Of a stretch of 10,805 bases of DNA, positions 1 through 9,599 are shown piece after piece. The stretch is from positions 35,299 through 46,103 of the forward strand of contig NWUY0300001135.1 of NCBI GenBank assembly GCA_004151065.3. The letters run 5' to 3'. Position 1 is the stretch's first letter. Every line of letters begins with the position of its first letter. The position numbers and the translations under genes were made by a program. This stretch comes from Larix sibirica (lineage: Eukaryota; Streptophyta; Pinopsida; Pinales; Pinaceae). Under the pieces are notes generated by a model. It was not told the origin of the DNA and ran no database searches. It saw only the letters and a list, made by a program, of their open reading frames with translations.

Positions 1-389
1 GACCTTCCATTTACAACTTCTCATCTCAATTACTCATTACCAATTTCTCTACCCCCCGTGGGCGAGGCCTAGGCCTGTACTTCTACAACATGTGGAGTCA
101 TAATTTCATTTATGAAGATGGCTTTGTTTTGGGAAAAGCAAACTTTCCACAAGAGTTAGAAGGGGGTTTTCAACCATACTCTTTTGAGAAGTGGTTTATT
201 AGTGAAGGGGTTGGAATATTTTTTGTTCCATATAACAAACATATATTTCCATTTGATGGGGGGCTAGACCCTTGTACCAATATTTTTAAAGGCCATCTCT
301 AGAATTGTTTGGGTAAATTTGCAATTTTTAAAGAGAAGACCTAATGTCTCTTCTTCGGTAGAACACAAGTAACATTCAAAAGGTCCTTG

Positions 390-1586
390 AATACCTCATT
401 CTAGAGGTTTTTAGTTGTTAATATTTTTCTATGGACTAAGGCTGATTATAAAACTTTGATTTTGGGAATACTTTCTCCTTCCCATCTATTTTTTCATATT
501 TCTGCTCTTGGAAAATTTGCTTGCACTTCTAACCTTATTATGTAACCTTCCTCGATTGAGTATTTTCTCACTTTTGGTCCCCATCCATATTTATCATGAG
601 TTCCTTACTTATTGGAGCTACTCTTAGTTTTTACAGTAGCCCTTCCCATCATGTTTGCATTTCCTCTAAGACTGGTTGTTTTTCAAGCATATCCATCTTC
701 CTGGTTGGGTTTCCCATTCCAATATATCACTTAGGAGGACAAGGTTGTTATATTACATCCATATCATGAGATCGCTTATTTTTTAATAGCGCTCTAGAGG
801 CAAATTACTTAAAATATTTTCTTCCAAAGTTTGATTTGTTCATCATTGCCCGGGACCTAGGTGAGATTTCCTCATATGATGCTTCTAGATTTTTTGCACA
901 TTCACTATATGGGATATCCTTCGGTTTTGGGAAGTAGTTTGTCTAAGAAATGAAGGTGGATCAAATGAAGATACTTCCTTTTCAAGGTAGTTTTCCACCA
1001 TACCTCTTCTCATAATATGAGACACCATATATCCTTTGCTCCCATTGCTTGAATAATCAATTAGGGTTCTTTTATTTTCATCCCTCCATGTTCTCTTGGG
1101 GCACAAACTTTATTCCAATTGAGAATATGGTATTTTTCTTAATTCCCCCTCCCCCCTACAAAGGAATTTGCGAGTGTGTTGAGTTATTTGGTGCATAACT
1201 CCCACTGAACCAAGCAATGATGAACTTTAATAAACATGAGATGTTGCTAGGATTGCCTTGATTAGGATGATTCTTCCAATTGGGTTGATCCAAAAAAATT
1301 CTTGATGTTGCATATTTTTTTATATTTTATGAATGATGTGTTGCCAATCTAAGTACTTGGGGTGATTTTGCAATAGGGATTACTAGATATCAAAATCTAG
1401 ACAATTTTTCTATCATCGGAAATTCCAATATCCTAGATATTGCTTGAAGGATTATTGCAGTTACATTTTAGCCATAGATATTGCTTTTCTTCTCATTAAT
1501 TCTCCCCATAACGCCTTTGTGAATAGGTCCAATCTTATTCTATATATTTATGTTATGGATAGTGGGGCTTCTCCCATAAGCAAGGT
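390..1586 (-). pseudogene. LINE ORF2 fragment: post-RT and C-terminal zf-RVT-like region
   Basis: Downstream of the catalytic box the minus strand reads through blocks common in plant LINEs. These are GRINEKKSNIYG (about 1460-1500), KAILATSHVY (about 1225-1255), RKFLCRG (about 1150-1170), LNWNKVCAPREHGG (about 1075-1120), and QAMGAK (about 1030-1050) followed by a tryptophan-rich stretch. Near 400-590 the pattern GPKVRKYSIEEGY, then IPKIKV, then HRKILTTKNL resembles the zf-RVT domain, though the cysteine/histidine cluster expected after it is not legible. Reading frames shift several times and stops are frequent. The 73-residue frame at 885-1106 is part of this remnant read out of its main frame. 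Confidence 0.82.
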
Positions 1587-2650
1587 GTCATCTATGAATT
1601 GGGAATGATTGATTGCTTTAACTCCTTTGTCAATTACTAGACCTAGAAGGTTAACCATAGTTCTTTCTTTTTCCAATTTTGTGCTAAGGGAATTTTCCAT
1701 AATAATATATAAAAAGGGGGGAAAGGGACAACCCTGTCTAATGCCTTTGTTGATTTGGAAGAAGTGTGAGGGTCTACAATTGACAAGATGGGATATCCAA
1801 GGGTTTCTGATACATGCTTATATCCAATTTATTATGTTTATTGAGAAACCAAAATTTTAAATGACAATTTAGAGGTATGGATGTCTTACCCGATAAAAGG
1901 CATTAGTCATGTCACATCCCCTTTTCTTTGTTGGTTCAGCTAGATTGAATTACCTCTTGAACAAGAAGGATGTTGTCTATTATATGACTCTTTTAAAAGA
2001 ACCCATGTTGATTCTTGGAGATAAGTTTGGGGAGAATCTTTTTAAGATTTTTTCCCATAATCTTGGTCAAGATTTTGTAATTTGTGTTGGATAGATAAAT
2101 CAACCTGAATCTAGAGAAGGAGGTCAGATTTGTTTCCTTTGGTATTAGAGAAATAAATGTTGTGTTGGTGCTTCCCGCCATCTTGGATTTGTGTCAGGTC
2201 TTTCTTAGCATTCTACATATATCACATTTGATCATTCCCCAACAAGCTCTGAAGAAGTGTATAGAGAATTCGTCTAGCCCTAGGGATTTATCTAGGTCAA
2301 GTCCTCAAATGGACCCAATTAATTCTACTTCATCTATCTCTTTGATATAAATTGTCCTCACCTGTAATCAAGTGTGGGATCCGTTGTGTCATTTATGTTG
2401 TTGTTGCCTTATCAACATTTTCTTCCTCTATTACTAGGTAGTGGAAGTGTTCATATGTCGCCTACTTTTTGTCTTCAAAGTTTGGTATCTTCCCACCTTA
2501 AACAATAATAATTTCTCACTTATCTTGATCTGGCTTGTTTGTGGAAAATAAGCGGTGTTGCGATATCCTAAACTGAACCATAGACTGTGATATTTTAGCC
2601 TCTAGTGCTCATCCTCGTTTCTAAAGGATAAGAGGAGTTTCCCACTTAGC
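1587..2650 (-). pseudogene. LINE ORF2 fragment: linker and reverse transcriptase core
   Basis: The linker motif RNTAYF lies near 2545-2583. An SLGLDEFSIHFFRACW block near 2235-2295 corresponds to the 'PGxDGF' block of plant LINEs. NTTFISLIPKE, then a YKILTKIM...LKKILPKLIS stretch (about 1993-2181) is RT motif 1 and the following block, in a still-open 62-residue frame. A DMTNAFYRV block near 1900 matches motif A and retains its aspartate. INKGIRQGCP near 1715-1750 matches the RQGCPLSP block. FIDD at 1587-1598 is the catalytic YxDD-type box, with both aspartates kept and isoleucine where alanine is usual. Frame changes, including one between the RQGCP block and the following YIIMENS stretch, and several stops make it non-functional. 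Confidence 0.9.
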
Positions 2651-2999
2651 ATTTTTTCATGTGCTAAGTGTTGTGTTATTATATCTTGATCCTCCATTCT
2701 CGGTTGAAGGTCTTCTAGAGATTGGGATAGTTATTTCCATATTGTTGATGGGTCCTTCTAATTCTTCTTAGCCCGATTTGTTAAGGCTCTTTTGGTCCAC
2801 CTAAGTTTCTCTTGTCAAACAAACCTATTGACATAACTACTCTAGGTATCTTCTATTATTTTGTTAAGCCCTAAATTGTGTCCCATTCCCCCCTAAATTT
2901 GGCACTTTACATTAGTATTGTTATATTATTGATGTCGGCTTGGGTCTATTAGTGGTAATTGTACCTCTTTGTCTCCTATATATNCTATCTCTGAGGAAA

Positions 3000-3480
3000 T
3001 TATTGGGGTTTTTCACCTTCTTGGTTTTCCCCAAGGAAACTCTGTGTCTATTGTCTCTTGTGATTGATATATTGTGCTTATTATTCTCTCAGATAAGATC
3101 CTAGATCATATTGAATTAAATGTTGAAAAACTAACAACCTTATTCCACATGTTTAATCAAGAACTATTCCTATATCAAGGAATAATGTGCACTTGCACAA
3201 TCTCTCAATTACATAAAAATTGTTTGTCAACCAAAGGAATAATGCACACTTGCACGATCTCTCAATTACATAAAAACATGTTTGTCAAGCAAAAGAATAA
3301 AATTGAGCATCAAAACCGGTTGAAACATTTGTTGGATAACTTATTTGCTTTAAAAACAAAACACAACATCAAAAATAGAACTTCTAGCATTTTTTTTAAA
3401 TCAAGCCCTTAAAAATCACCTATATGAAACACCAAGTTGGTAAAGCTTCACAACTCACTAAGCTAGTGTTGAATAACATG
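3000..3480. other. Junction between the two retroelement remnants, no gene
   Basis: No recognisable LINE or gypsy coding motif was found between the LINE's readable 5' end and the gypsy RT end. A plus-strand frame at 3074-3412 (112 residues) begins at GTG, spans a tandem repeat and has low-complexity, low-GC composition, so I do not regard it as a gene. Confidence 0.6.
3177..3291. repeat. Tandem duplication, unit about 57 bp, two copies
   Basis: Copies start at 3177 and 3234, each beginning aaggaataatg and ending around tgtttgtcaa. They differ at a few positions (for example gtgcac versus cacac, and caatct versus cgatct) and by a one-base length change near the end, so this is an older duplication than the 49-bp one in the gene. 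Confidence 0.9.
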
Positions 3481-3489
3481 TACTTTCTC

Positions 3490-4110
3490 TACCTTATGCA
3501 CTTCATGGTAAACATGCAATTCTCGAAGTTAGCATAAAGTTGGTGGTCGTGTAAGGTCGTGAGAACCAAGGTAATGCCATAGCATGTATTTGACACATGC
3601 CCTCTTCAAAATAAGAATACCATCACTACAAAGCATTGATTGTAAGACGCATGAAAAATGTTAGCACATTGATTAAGTTCAGATGCATCACTCTCATACC
3701 ACTAGTCATTTGCTTTGAACGTCGTCTTCTAACAATCTTAATGATGGACAAGAACCTAGTTATAACCAAACATTGAGTCAATTGTGGTGAAGAATTTGGG
3801 TCCCTTCATGGGTCAAGAAGGTCATCAATGCAAGGGATTGGGCATAATGTTGGTGTGCTCACATTGATCTTGTTAAGGATGTGATATTCAATCCATGGGC
3901 GTCAAGTGCCATATTTTGTGTGTGTGACCTTAATAGAACTTCTACCAGGGAAGTACTCAATAACATGTCCCTTCTATTAAAGACTGTGTAGCTTTTGTCA
4001 AATTTCCTCATTCTCTAGCAAGGATCTCTAATACAGAGATTGTTGGGCAGTGCTTCATCGAGGAGTACAACAATAGTAGGCAATGTAGTGACACAATTGT
4101 TGGGTTCTTC
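3490..4110 (-). pseudogene. Gypsy reverse transcriptase remnant
   Basis: An ALPNNLCIRDP block (about 4025-4055) matches the LPNxxxYR block before RT. WIEYHILNKI, then PIPCIDDLLD (about 3808-3905) correspond to the DYRALNK and YPIPRIDDLLD blocks. MKGPKFFTTIDSMFGYN (about 3760-3811, after a frame change) is motif A with its catalytic aspartate. FMRL (about 3650-3665) matches the TFxxLM block. The YxDD position reads C-S-D-G (3619-3630), so the second catalytic aspartate is lost. LVLTTLHDHQLYANFENC (about 3510-3565) is the well-conserved end of the palm. Stops and frameshifts confirm it is dead. Confidence 0.87.
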
Positions 4111-4269
4111 AAGATATCCCAAAACTACTTGCATGTTTAGTTGTTTTTGTTATGGTTGAAAGATAGAAGAGATTTGAATTGGTGTATTGGTGGTCTATAT
4201 GGCTATTAGGTTGATTATTAATAAAAAGAATGTTTGTCAACAACCATTTTTGGCGCTACTTCTTAAAAA

Positions 4270-4850
4270 CTAAAGAAAAATAATCTGTGGTTTTAACTCG
4301 GGAACATGGAATAGTTTTCCATTAATGTCGAGGTCAACACACCAAGGGAGCAAATCTTAAATGCCATGGCACTCTCACATATATAGTTATCCTAACACAG
4401 ATGTCACATGTGACTATGTCCTTCCAACATAAATGGTGTATTGAAGCCAACACTATTGTGTGGTGCACAATTATTTCTCCTACTTGAGCCATTCTATATT
4501 AATACAAATATGAGTCATTGATCAAATGTCAAGCAAATCATATTCTTATGACTCCTATTGTCAAAAAAGGAATGCAAAGGCTCCTAATTCACCCACAATT
4601 AACTATGAAAAAGGTGCTCCATTTATTCCTCAAATCCAATTATGCTTGAGGGCACTAGAACTATAGGATTCTAGTTCAAACTCGTTACTTTCCTCCCTTG
4701 ATTTTGCTCTAGGGGATTGAAAAGCTACAACCAAAGGAATTTGTGCACACGGGGCTTGACATTGGAAAGTGAGGTCTATTTGTGTCTCGCACAATTTTTT
4801 AATATGTTTCTGCTACTTGCACTATCAACAACGACTTTTGTGGCCATCTT
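4270..4850 (-). pseudogene. Gypsy aspartic-protease-like remnant
   Basis: VVVDSASSRNIL (about 4795-4830) resembles the retroelement protease active site (VLIDSGSTHNFI type), with alanine in place of the glycine of the D-S/T-G triad. About 450 bases further on, in another frame, LLPWCVDLDINGK (about 4300-4350) resembles the LLGRPW block at the protease-RT junction. The sequence between is too decayed to follow. It lies in the expected place between gag and RT, which is a large part of the evidence. Confidence 0.55.
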
Positions 4851-4892
4851 TTCTCCATGTAGATTGTTAATAACATTGTGAATTATTCTTCT

Positions 4893-5100
4893 AATAGTGG
4901 TTATGTTGTTTTTCTTCAGTTGCTTCTTGTTGGACTTTGCATTATGATGTTGGTTTGGCATTATGATGTTGGCCAAATTGGTCACTACGAAGATGACATG
5001 ATTCTTGGATTGTGGTTATGTTGCGTTTCTTTGATCGCTTCTTGTTGGACTTGGCATTATAATGTTGGTCACTAAGAAGATGACACAATTCTTGGACTTG
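4893..5100. repeat. Tandem duplication within the gag tail, unit about 115 bp and 89 bp
   Basis: A unit beginning gtggttatgttg occurs at 4897 and again at 5012 (plus-strand coordinates), both running to attcttgga. The first copy also contains an inner duplication of about 19 bp, in which gcattatgatgttgg appears twice in 4938-4974. On the minus strand the unit encodes a lysine/asparagine-rich segment (NAKSNKK in each copy), corresponding to the basic stretch after gag, where gypsy elements carry their nucleic-acid-binding tail. No intact CCHC zinc knuckle can be read. Confidence 0.85.
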
Positions 5101-5786
5101 TACACAATCTTCTCAACAAACTTGTGAGCACACCTATTGTTTTCATCCACACAAACTTGAGCTTAGAACTACTGCATTGGAGAAATCCACGCTAGAAATT
5201 GAGAACAGGGTTGGGATCTTCCTCTCTAATGTCCAAACCAATGATAGGTGTATGGAACTCCTTGGTGTAGTCATTGACTAAATTATCACAAAGTTATCAC
5301 AATTGTTGTCATTTCACATATTGGTCTTTTGAACACCTTTGTGGGTAATATTTTCCATGTATTGCTTTCAAGAAGTTGCCCCACATAGTGATAGGTCCAC
5401 CACACTCTTTGCATTGTTGGCTGCAAGCTCCCTTTGTAGCCAAAATATTTTCATGGCCATAAACTTTATCTTCTCCACATAACTGAAGTCATCAATGTCA
5501 AAATAGCTCTAGAGGGCACTAAACCACTCATTAAGCGCTTTCGTGTCAATCTTTCCTTCAAACATGGGAATGTTACAATCAATCTTCACCTTGAATGAAT
5601 TTATATTACCAAATTGGCCCAATAAGTGTAAGGAAATGTTCTAAGTATAACTTGAGGCACAATTTTATTAAAGAGTTTTGCAAACTATTTGTAAATTTTA
5701 TCGTGTTGCTTATGAAAGGCGTCATCACTTGTTAATAAAACTTGCACTGGGTAAATAGAGCTTGTAGAATTGGTGTTACCCACCAT
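5101..5786 (-). pseudogene. Gypsy gag remnant (retrotransposon gag domain)
   Basis: A candidate start ATG at 5786 opens a stretch beginning MVGNTNSTSS, broken by TAG after about 40 codons. After a frame change, IPMFEGKIDTKALNEWF (about 5530-5580) matches the start of plant gypsy gag domains. It is followed by SYFDIDDFSYVEKIKFMAMK (about 5455-5515). Another frame then gives VNDYTKEFH and LDIREEDPNPVLNF (about 5195-5280), the C-terminal half of the gag domain. At least two frameshifts and several stops are present. The product would have been the capsid-like structural protein. Confidence 0.82.
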
Positions 5787-6752
5787 TTTCGATCAAAGTT
5801 GGTAGGATTTAAATCAACCCCAGGTTTCTAGTACTTAAAATTGGTCTAGATTGGAAATCAACTTGAACAGATCTCCTAAATTTGGTTCAAAACATTTATA
5901 ATGACACATGAAGCAATGGGTACAAAGGAGAAGCATCCACACTTTGATATTAATGATTACTATGCAAAGTGGGATCGAACACTTTTGGTCAAGTTGTTCT
6001 TCAATCTATGGGAAATTGGTTAAACTACATGACTTGGGTCACACTACAACAAGGCAAACTTCGGCTATGATGTCCTTAAGCAACACGGGGTTGTAATAGT
6101 TAATCGTTCAAGACCACAAAAGCTTAATGGAAAGATCACAAGCAGTATGCAAAAGTATTATACTTAATTTCTTTTGCGCAAGAAAGAAGTATTGTGGGAA
6201 AAAAAACTAAACCAAACCAACTACACAATGTGTGGTATTAAGAAAGACCACTAAACCAAAGCTATGTACACTTTGCATGATTACTTAGAATAATTAAGGG
6301 ATAATGTTTAAACTTATCTGTGTGAATAAGTTAAACAATAAACCCACAACCCATCAAAAAACTATCACATAATGCAAACAGCAAGGATGCAGGAGATTGC
6401 CCAATCTATATAGTCTATCACTAATACAAAACTTGTACAATGTGTGTAGAGATTGTAACACTTTATAGATGTCTTGTTTGCTCAATTCATGTATGCGAAT
6501 AATTGTGGAGTTAATCTTGTAAGAATGCAAATAACAAACACTATGATATATATGCTCCTGCCTATATTGCTAAGAGAATGTATAATGATGCAAATTACAT
6601 ATTTATACAAGTCATAAGTGCTCAAATGATCAATCGAGGTTGTTCCTAATGGTCAAGCTTATGCACAGTGAATGAGGATGCTGAATACCTCACTCCTTAG
6701 ACTCAAGTCAACGATGGTGTGTGTTAGCTTGGCAAACTTTATCACTAACACA
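5787..6752 (-). other. Leader and possible 5' LTR of the gypsy remnant, no gene
   Basis: This lies immediately upstream of the gag start on the minus strand, where the untranslated leader, primer-binding site and 5' LTR should be. A TTGTATAAATA sequence (minus strand, about 6599-6609) is a plausible LTR TATA box, about 820 bases upstream of gag. A TGTGTTAG sequence at 6752 reading leftward could be a TG-type LTR start. No clear tRNA-type primer-binding site was found and there is no second LTR for comparison, so the boundaries are guesses. The open frame at 5908-6096 has no recognisable content. Confidence 0.3.
6720..6752. repeat. Small inverted repeat, 8-bp arms
   Basis: TGTGTTAG at 6720-6727 is mirrored by CTAACACA at 6745-6752 with a 17-base loop. 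It could be a chance hairpin or sit at the edge of an LTR. Confidence 0.5.
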
Positions 6753-6927
6753 TAGCCTGATTTGACTGAGGCTAGTTTGACCCCTTGACATGTCATTCGC
6801 ATGGTGTCTCTAGGTTGTGATGTGCTACTAATGTAGCATGTTAAGATGTCAATGTGTTGCTAAGGTTGTGGGGTGTCTTCATTGATGAGCTTGTACCAAG
6901 AAAATATAGCATGGCAAAGGTCTCACG

Positions 6928-7050
6928 TTGGTCACATAAGAGAAGTTTGGTACGACAAAAGATTGGTATTGGTCACACAAAAAAGACTATGTCATTGGTC
7001 ATGCCAAATAGAGGTTGACCACAACATAAGAGTGGCATTAGTTGGTCACA
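6928..7050. repeat. Cluster of dispersed ttggtcaca-type words
   Basis: The word ttggtcac or a close variant occurs near 6929, 6968, 6995 (ttggtcatg) and 7042, and as an inverted variant (tgaccacaa) near 7016. Spacing is irregular at roughly 25-50 bases, so this is not a clean tandem array. Similar words also occur in the gag-tail duplication (about 4979 and 5064). Confidence 0.45.
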
Positions 7051-7648
7051 AGGGTTGTGCATGATGAGCATTTTCTAGTCTTGGGCACAACATTGCTTTA
7101 GCACGACGAATACCTTTTTGTGATCTAGCACAAAGCAACATTGTATGGGTGGAAAGATCAACTTGGGGTTAAATCAAAGCCATGTGTATCCAATGTTGCA
7201 TATGAAGTTTGAGTAAGTCCTTTCAATAACCTTATGTTGACTTCTCTATTTTTAACTTCCTCCATTATTTGAATATTTTCTATGTTTCAATAGAAAACAT
7301 TGAAGAATTTGTTATAGTAACTACCTTGGTGGTATTATCCTTTAGGTCACTTCCTTAACCAACCTCTCTAATTTCTCTACTTTACCTCGACACCTCATTA
7401 TTCACCCTAGCACAATTGGTTGTAAGGGTTATCATTTTTTTCTACCCTTCATATTTTCATATATTCTTAAATGTTCCCTTGTCTCTAATTTCCCTCCTAG
7501 TTGGATACTCTCATTTTGTCTCCCTCAAGGACAATTCATTCACCCAACTTACATGTTCTTGTCTCCCCATTATGTCTTAATGGAATACATTTATAATCCA
7601 CTCCTATCTTGTCGTACCTCACCCCACCTTTAGAATTATATACTCTTT

Positions 7649-7700
7649 TAAAGTATTCCCCTATGACTACCCTTTGAAAGTATTCCCTATGACTCCATTT
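7649..7700. repeat. Degenerate 27-bp tandem repeat, two copies
   Basis: The sequence aaagtattccc followed by ctatgact occurs from 7650 and again from 7677, with one base fewer in the second copy. It is short and of no known role. Confidence 0.8.
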
Positions 7701-8519
7701 CAACACATATATAGGTGATTCCTCTTGTTCCAAACACAACCCAATATTACTTGGCATATTGAATCCATAGCTCATATATCAAGCACAATGTTATAATTCA
7801 AAGTGAAAAGCATACATAACACGTTCTCTAAATCGTTTTGTCCTTCAATTGTATGTTAAAAACCCCTTACCCTTCAACTCCAAATGTACTCAATGATAAA
7901 CTACATCATCCATTTTCTAAGTTGCCCATTTTTTCAAGGTTAGTAAGACTTTCCATTAAACACACTTACTAAAGTTCTAGATTGCAAATGTACATAAATA
8001 TACCACGTTTCTTCAACCAAAAGGTCCACCATAATAATTTCATTACTTATTGAGATTAGTCAAGCTGATCTTTCTAGTTCATCTTGTGACCTTGAGACTT
8101 CAATATTGTGAGATAATGAGGTGTTCTTGTATGGCAAGCTTCCATTGGAAAAAGTATCTTGGACAAACCTCAAAAAACTTTGTTGTTATTCTTTAACAAA
8201 TTCTGCATGGTGTTCTAGAACACCAAGCCAACCAGAAACTAAAAGTAAAAAATACAAAGGCCATGATCATTCAAATTGAATAATTCCATGTGACAGCAAG
8301 ATATTCACCAGCCATCTAATCCATCCATATGTATATTTGTATTTTCCTTATTACATTGAGGAAGTGCTTTTTTCTCTAATAATTTTAAAAAAACTGTCCT
8401 AATTCAACTTTCATGGAGTCGCCAATATAACCACTTTACATTGCAGACATAATTTATTAGAACTAGTGTACACTAAAAACTTCCATTCCAATCAAGATAT
8501 AGGTTGATGTAGTTGTTAA

Positions 8520-8760
8520 ACTTTGGTTGACCATTCCTCCAAGGCATGTTGCCAATGGGGAGGTCATAGGTCACAAGTTCAAATCTGGTCATGTACTCGG
8601 GGATACCAACAGCTTTTGTGGCTAGCAGTTGAGCTGCCCTCTGTCCCATCCAGATATTCCAAGGAAGAGGGAGATCCCATGAGGTTTCCCTTGAGAAAAT
8701 ACAGTTCTCAACTAATTGTTTTGACTCTACCCTATGATTATTATTAGGCTTTGCTCCTTT
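8520..8760 (+). mobile_element. Possible SINE-like unit with tRNA-type B box
   Basis: The segment stands out as richer in G and C than its flanks. AGTTCAAATCT at 8576-8586, preceded by ggaggtcataggtcaca, resembles the RNA polymerase III B box (GGTTCGAATCC type) as found in plant tRNA-derived SINE heads. A weak A-box-like stretch lies about 50 bases upstream (8521-8532). No target-site duplication, A-tail or second copy is visible in the window. The overlapping open frames on both strands (8473-8763 minus, 8523-8747 plus) both begin at TTG and have no family features, so I do not call them genes. Confidence 0.3.
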
Positions 8761-8857
8761 CAATAGCGGTTACTCGATAACATTTGTAGATAATATCTAC
8801 AAGATATTCTTGAGATCACATTAGTTTAGATGTTTTAAAAACTTCATTTATTGCATC

Positions 8858-8949
8858 CCATTGACCAAATATGTTGCTCTCAAAATCTCATCTGCCATAT
8901 CCTCCATTGACCAAATATGTTGCTCTCAAAATCTCATATGCCATATCCT
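8858..8949. repeat. 46-bp tandem duplication, two copies, one mismatch
   Basis: Bases 8858-8903 and 8904-8949 match except at a single position (tcatctg versus tcatatg). A few bases of a third copy (ccactg versus ccattg) follow. High identity suggests a fairly young duplication. Confidence 0.95.
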
Positions 8950-9150
8950 CCACTGTTTGTTCCAGATAAAATATATTAAGGTGAACCCCCTAGGTTGATA
9001 TCACAGCATGCAACCATTATAATTTTACAATGCACCCAAGTGAAATTTGATTGTCAAGTAGATTATGGACTCCACTAAGCTTAAGGATATTTTGATTCTA
9101 AGTTAGGCCATTACCTATTAATTCATTAAGGGTAAAGATCCATGGTTGTT

Positions 9151-9230
9151 TTAAAGGTTAGCCTCTATTTAACAAGCTATGTTTGGCTTTGAAACTGTTA
9201 ACAGAAGGCTTTAAATAGCCAACCTATTAA
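9151..9230. repeat. Imperfect inverted repeat with arms of about 20 bp
   Basis: The arm at 9151-9172 (ttaaaggttagcc then tctatttaa) pairs imperfectly with the arm at 9211-9230 (ttaaatagcc then aacctattaa), leaving a loop of about 38 bases. It could be a tiny MITE-like remnant or a chance hairpin. No flanking target duplication was identified. Confidence 0.5.
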
Positions 9231-9455
9231 AGGCTGCTTATTTTTTCACTTGAAGTTTTTACAAAGTGCCTGAAGTATTTCCTGCTGCAGAAAAGGGCTG
9301 AAAGATGTTAACCTACGTTGTAGAAATTGTATATTTTGCTGATAGTTTGTGCCATTGTCTATTCTATTTTTCAAGTTTCAGAGTTGTTTGCCTCTTCCAT
9401 AAAAGCTTTTCTGACCAATTTTCAAAAATTATATACGGCATAGCTGCTGCCACAG

Positions 9456-9533
9456 TTTCAGATTTGCTAATAGCAGGAAACTATTGGTGATGCCATCTAA
9501 TTTCAGATTTGCTAACTTCGGGAAATCTGAATT
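9456..9533. repeat. 45-bp-spaced direct repeat plus local hairpin
   Basis: The 15-mer tttcagatttgctaa occurs at 9456-9470 and 9501-9515, followed in both by a diverged ggaaa stretch, consistent with a partial tandem duplication of 45 bp. The second copy also forms a hairpin: aatttcagattt (9499-9510) pairs with aaatctgaatt (9523-9533) around a 12-base loop with one bulged base. Confidence 0.75.
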
Positions 9534-9599
9534 GACATCCTTATTGATCTGAAGCTTTGGGAGCTGCAGTGGGTATTAGGGACCATTGACTTGCATAAC

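Larger units (their letters stand above)
60..2990 (-). mobile_element. L1-type LINE (non-LTR retrotransposon), decayed and 5'-truncated
   Basis: Reading the minus strand from about 2990 down, typical plant LINE ORF2 segments occur in the right order. They are a linker with the W-F-S-L-G-Y-R-N-T-x-Y-F motif, the RT fingers and palm, a post-RT region, and a C-terminal region resembling zf-RVT. Numerous in-frame stops and several frameshifts show it is long dead. No endonuclease domain or ORF1 can be recognised upstream, which is consistent with 5' truncation during target-primed reverse transcription, although divergence could also hide them. The 3' end lies at or beyond the left edge, so the tail and target-site duplication cannot be checked. 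Base 2984 is an N. The small frames here, such as 90-302 on the plus strand, are antisense or chance frames of this element. Confidence 0.9.
3480..5786 (-). mobile_element. Ty3/gypsy LTR-retrotransposon internal region, decayed, 3'-truncated
   Basis: On the minus strand, gag-like, basic tail, protease-like and RT blocks follow one another in Ty3/gypsy order. The polyprotein has many stops and frame changes. After the end of the RT palm (about 3495) there is no RNase H, integrase or 3' LTR; sequence of other origin follows. The element was therefore cut by deletion or by a later insertion. The order gag-PR-RT excludes Copia, in which integrase precedes RT. The sub-clade was not determined because integrase and any chromodomain are missing. 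Confidence 0.85.
6753..8470. other. Anonymous AT-rich sequence with no supported gene
   Basis: I found no recognisable protein motif, splice-consistent gene, tRNA or transposon boundary in this stretch. The longest open frames (6873-7064 plus, 7536-7775 minus) have no family features. The region contains a cluster of short ttggtcaca-like words (6928-7050) and a 27-bp degenerate tandem repeat (7649-7700). It may be decayed LTR or other transposon sequence beyond recognition. Confidence 0.5.

Noticed and set aside
90-302. 70-residue plus-strand open frame
   Set aside because: It is antisense to the C-terminal part of the LINE remnant and shows no motif of its own.
3074-3412. 112-residue plus-strand open frame
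   Set aside because: It starts at GTG, spans a tandem repeat, is low in complexity and has no family features.
3480-5786. Copia-type element
   Set aside because: Protease-like sequence is followed by RT with no integrase between, and the RT and gag blocks match Ty3/gypsy.
6928-7050. CRISPR-like or satellite array
   Set aside because: The repeated words are short, irregularly spaced and imperfect, and the setting is a plant nuclear genome.
7536-7775. 79-residue minus-strand open frame with an ATG start
   Set aside because: It includes a degenerate 27-bp tandem repeat, has no recognised motif and no supporting splice or neighbour context. A lineage-specific gene cannot be fully excluded.
8473-8763. 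96-residue minus-strand and 74-residue plus-strand overlapping frames
   Set aside because: Both begin at TTG and overlap in a GC-richer island where stop codons are rarer. No family resemblance was seen.
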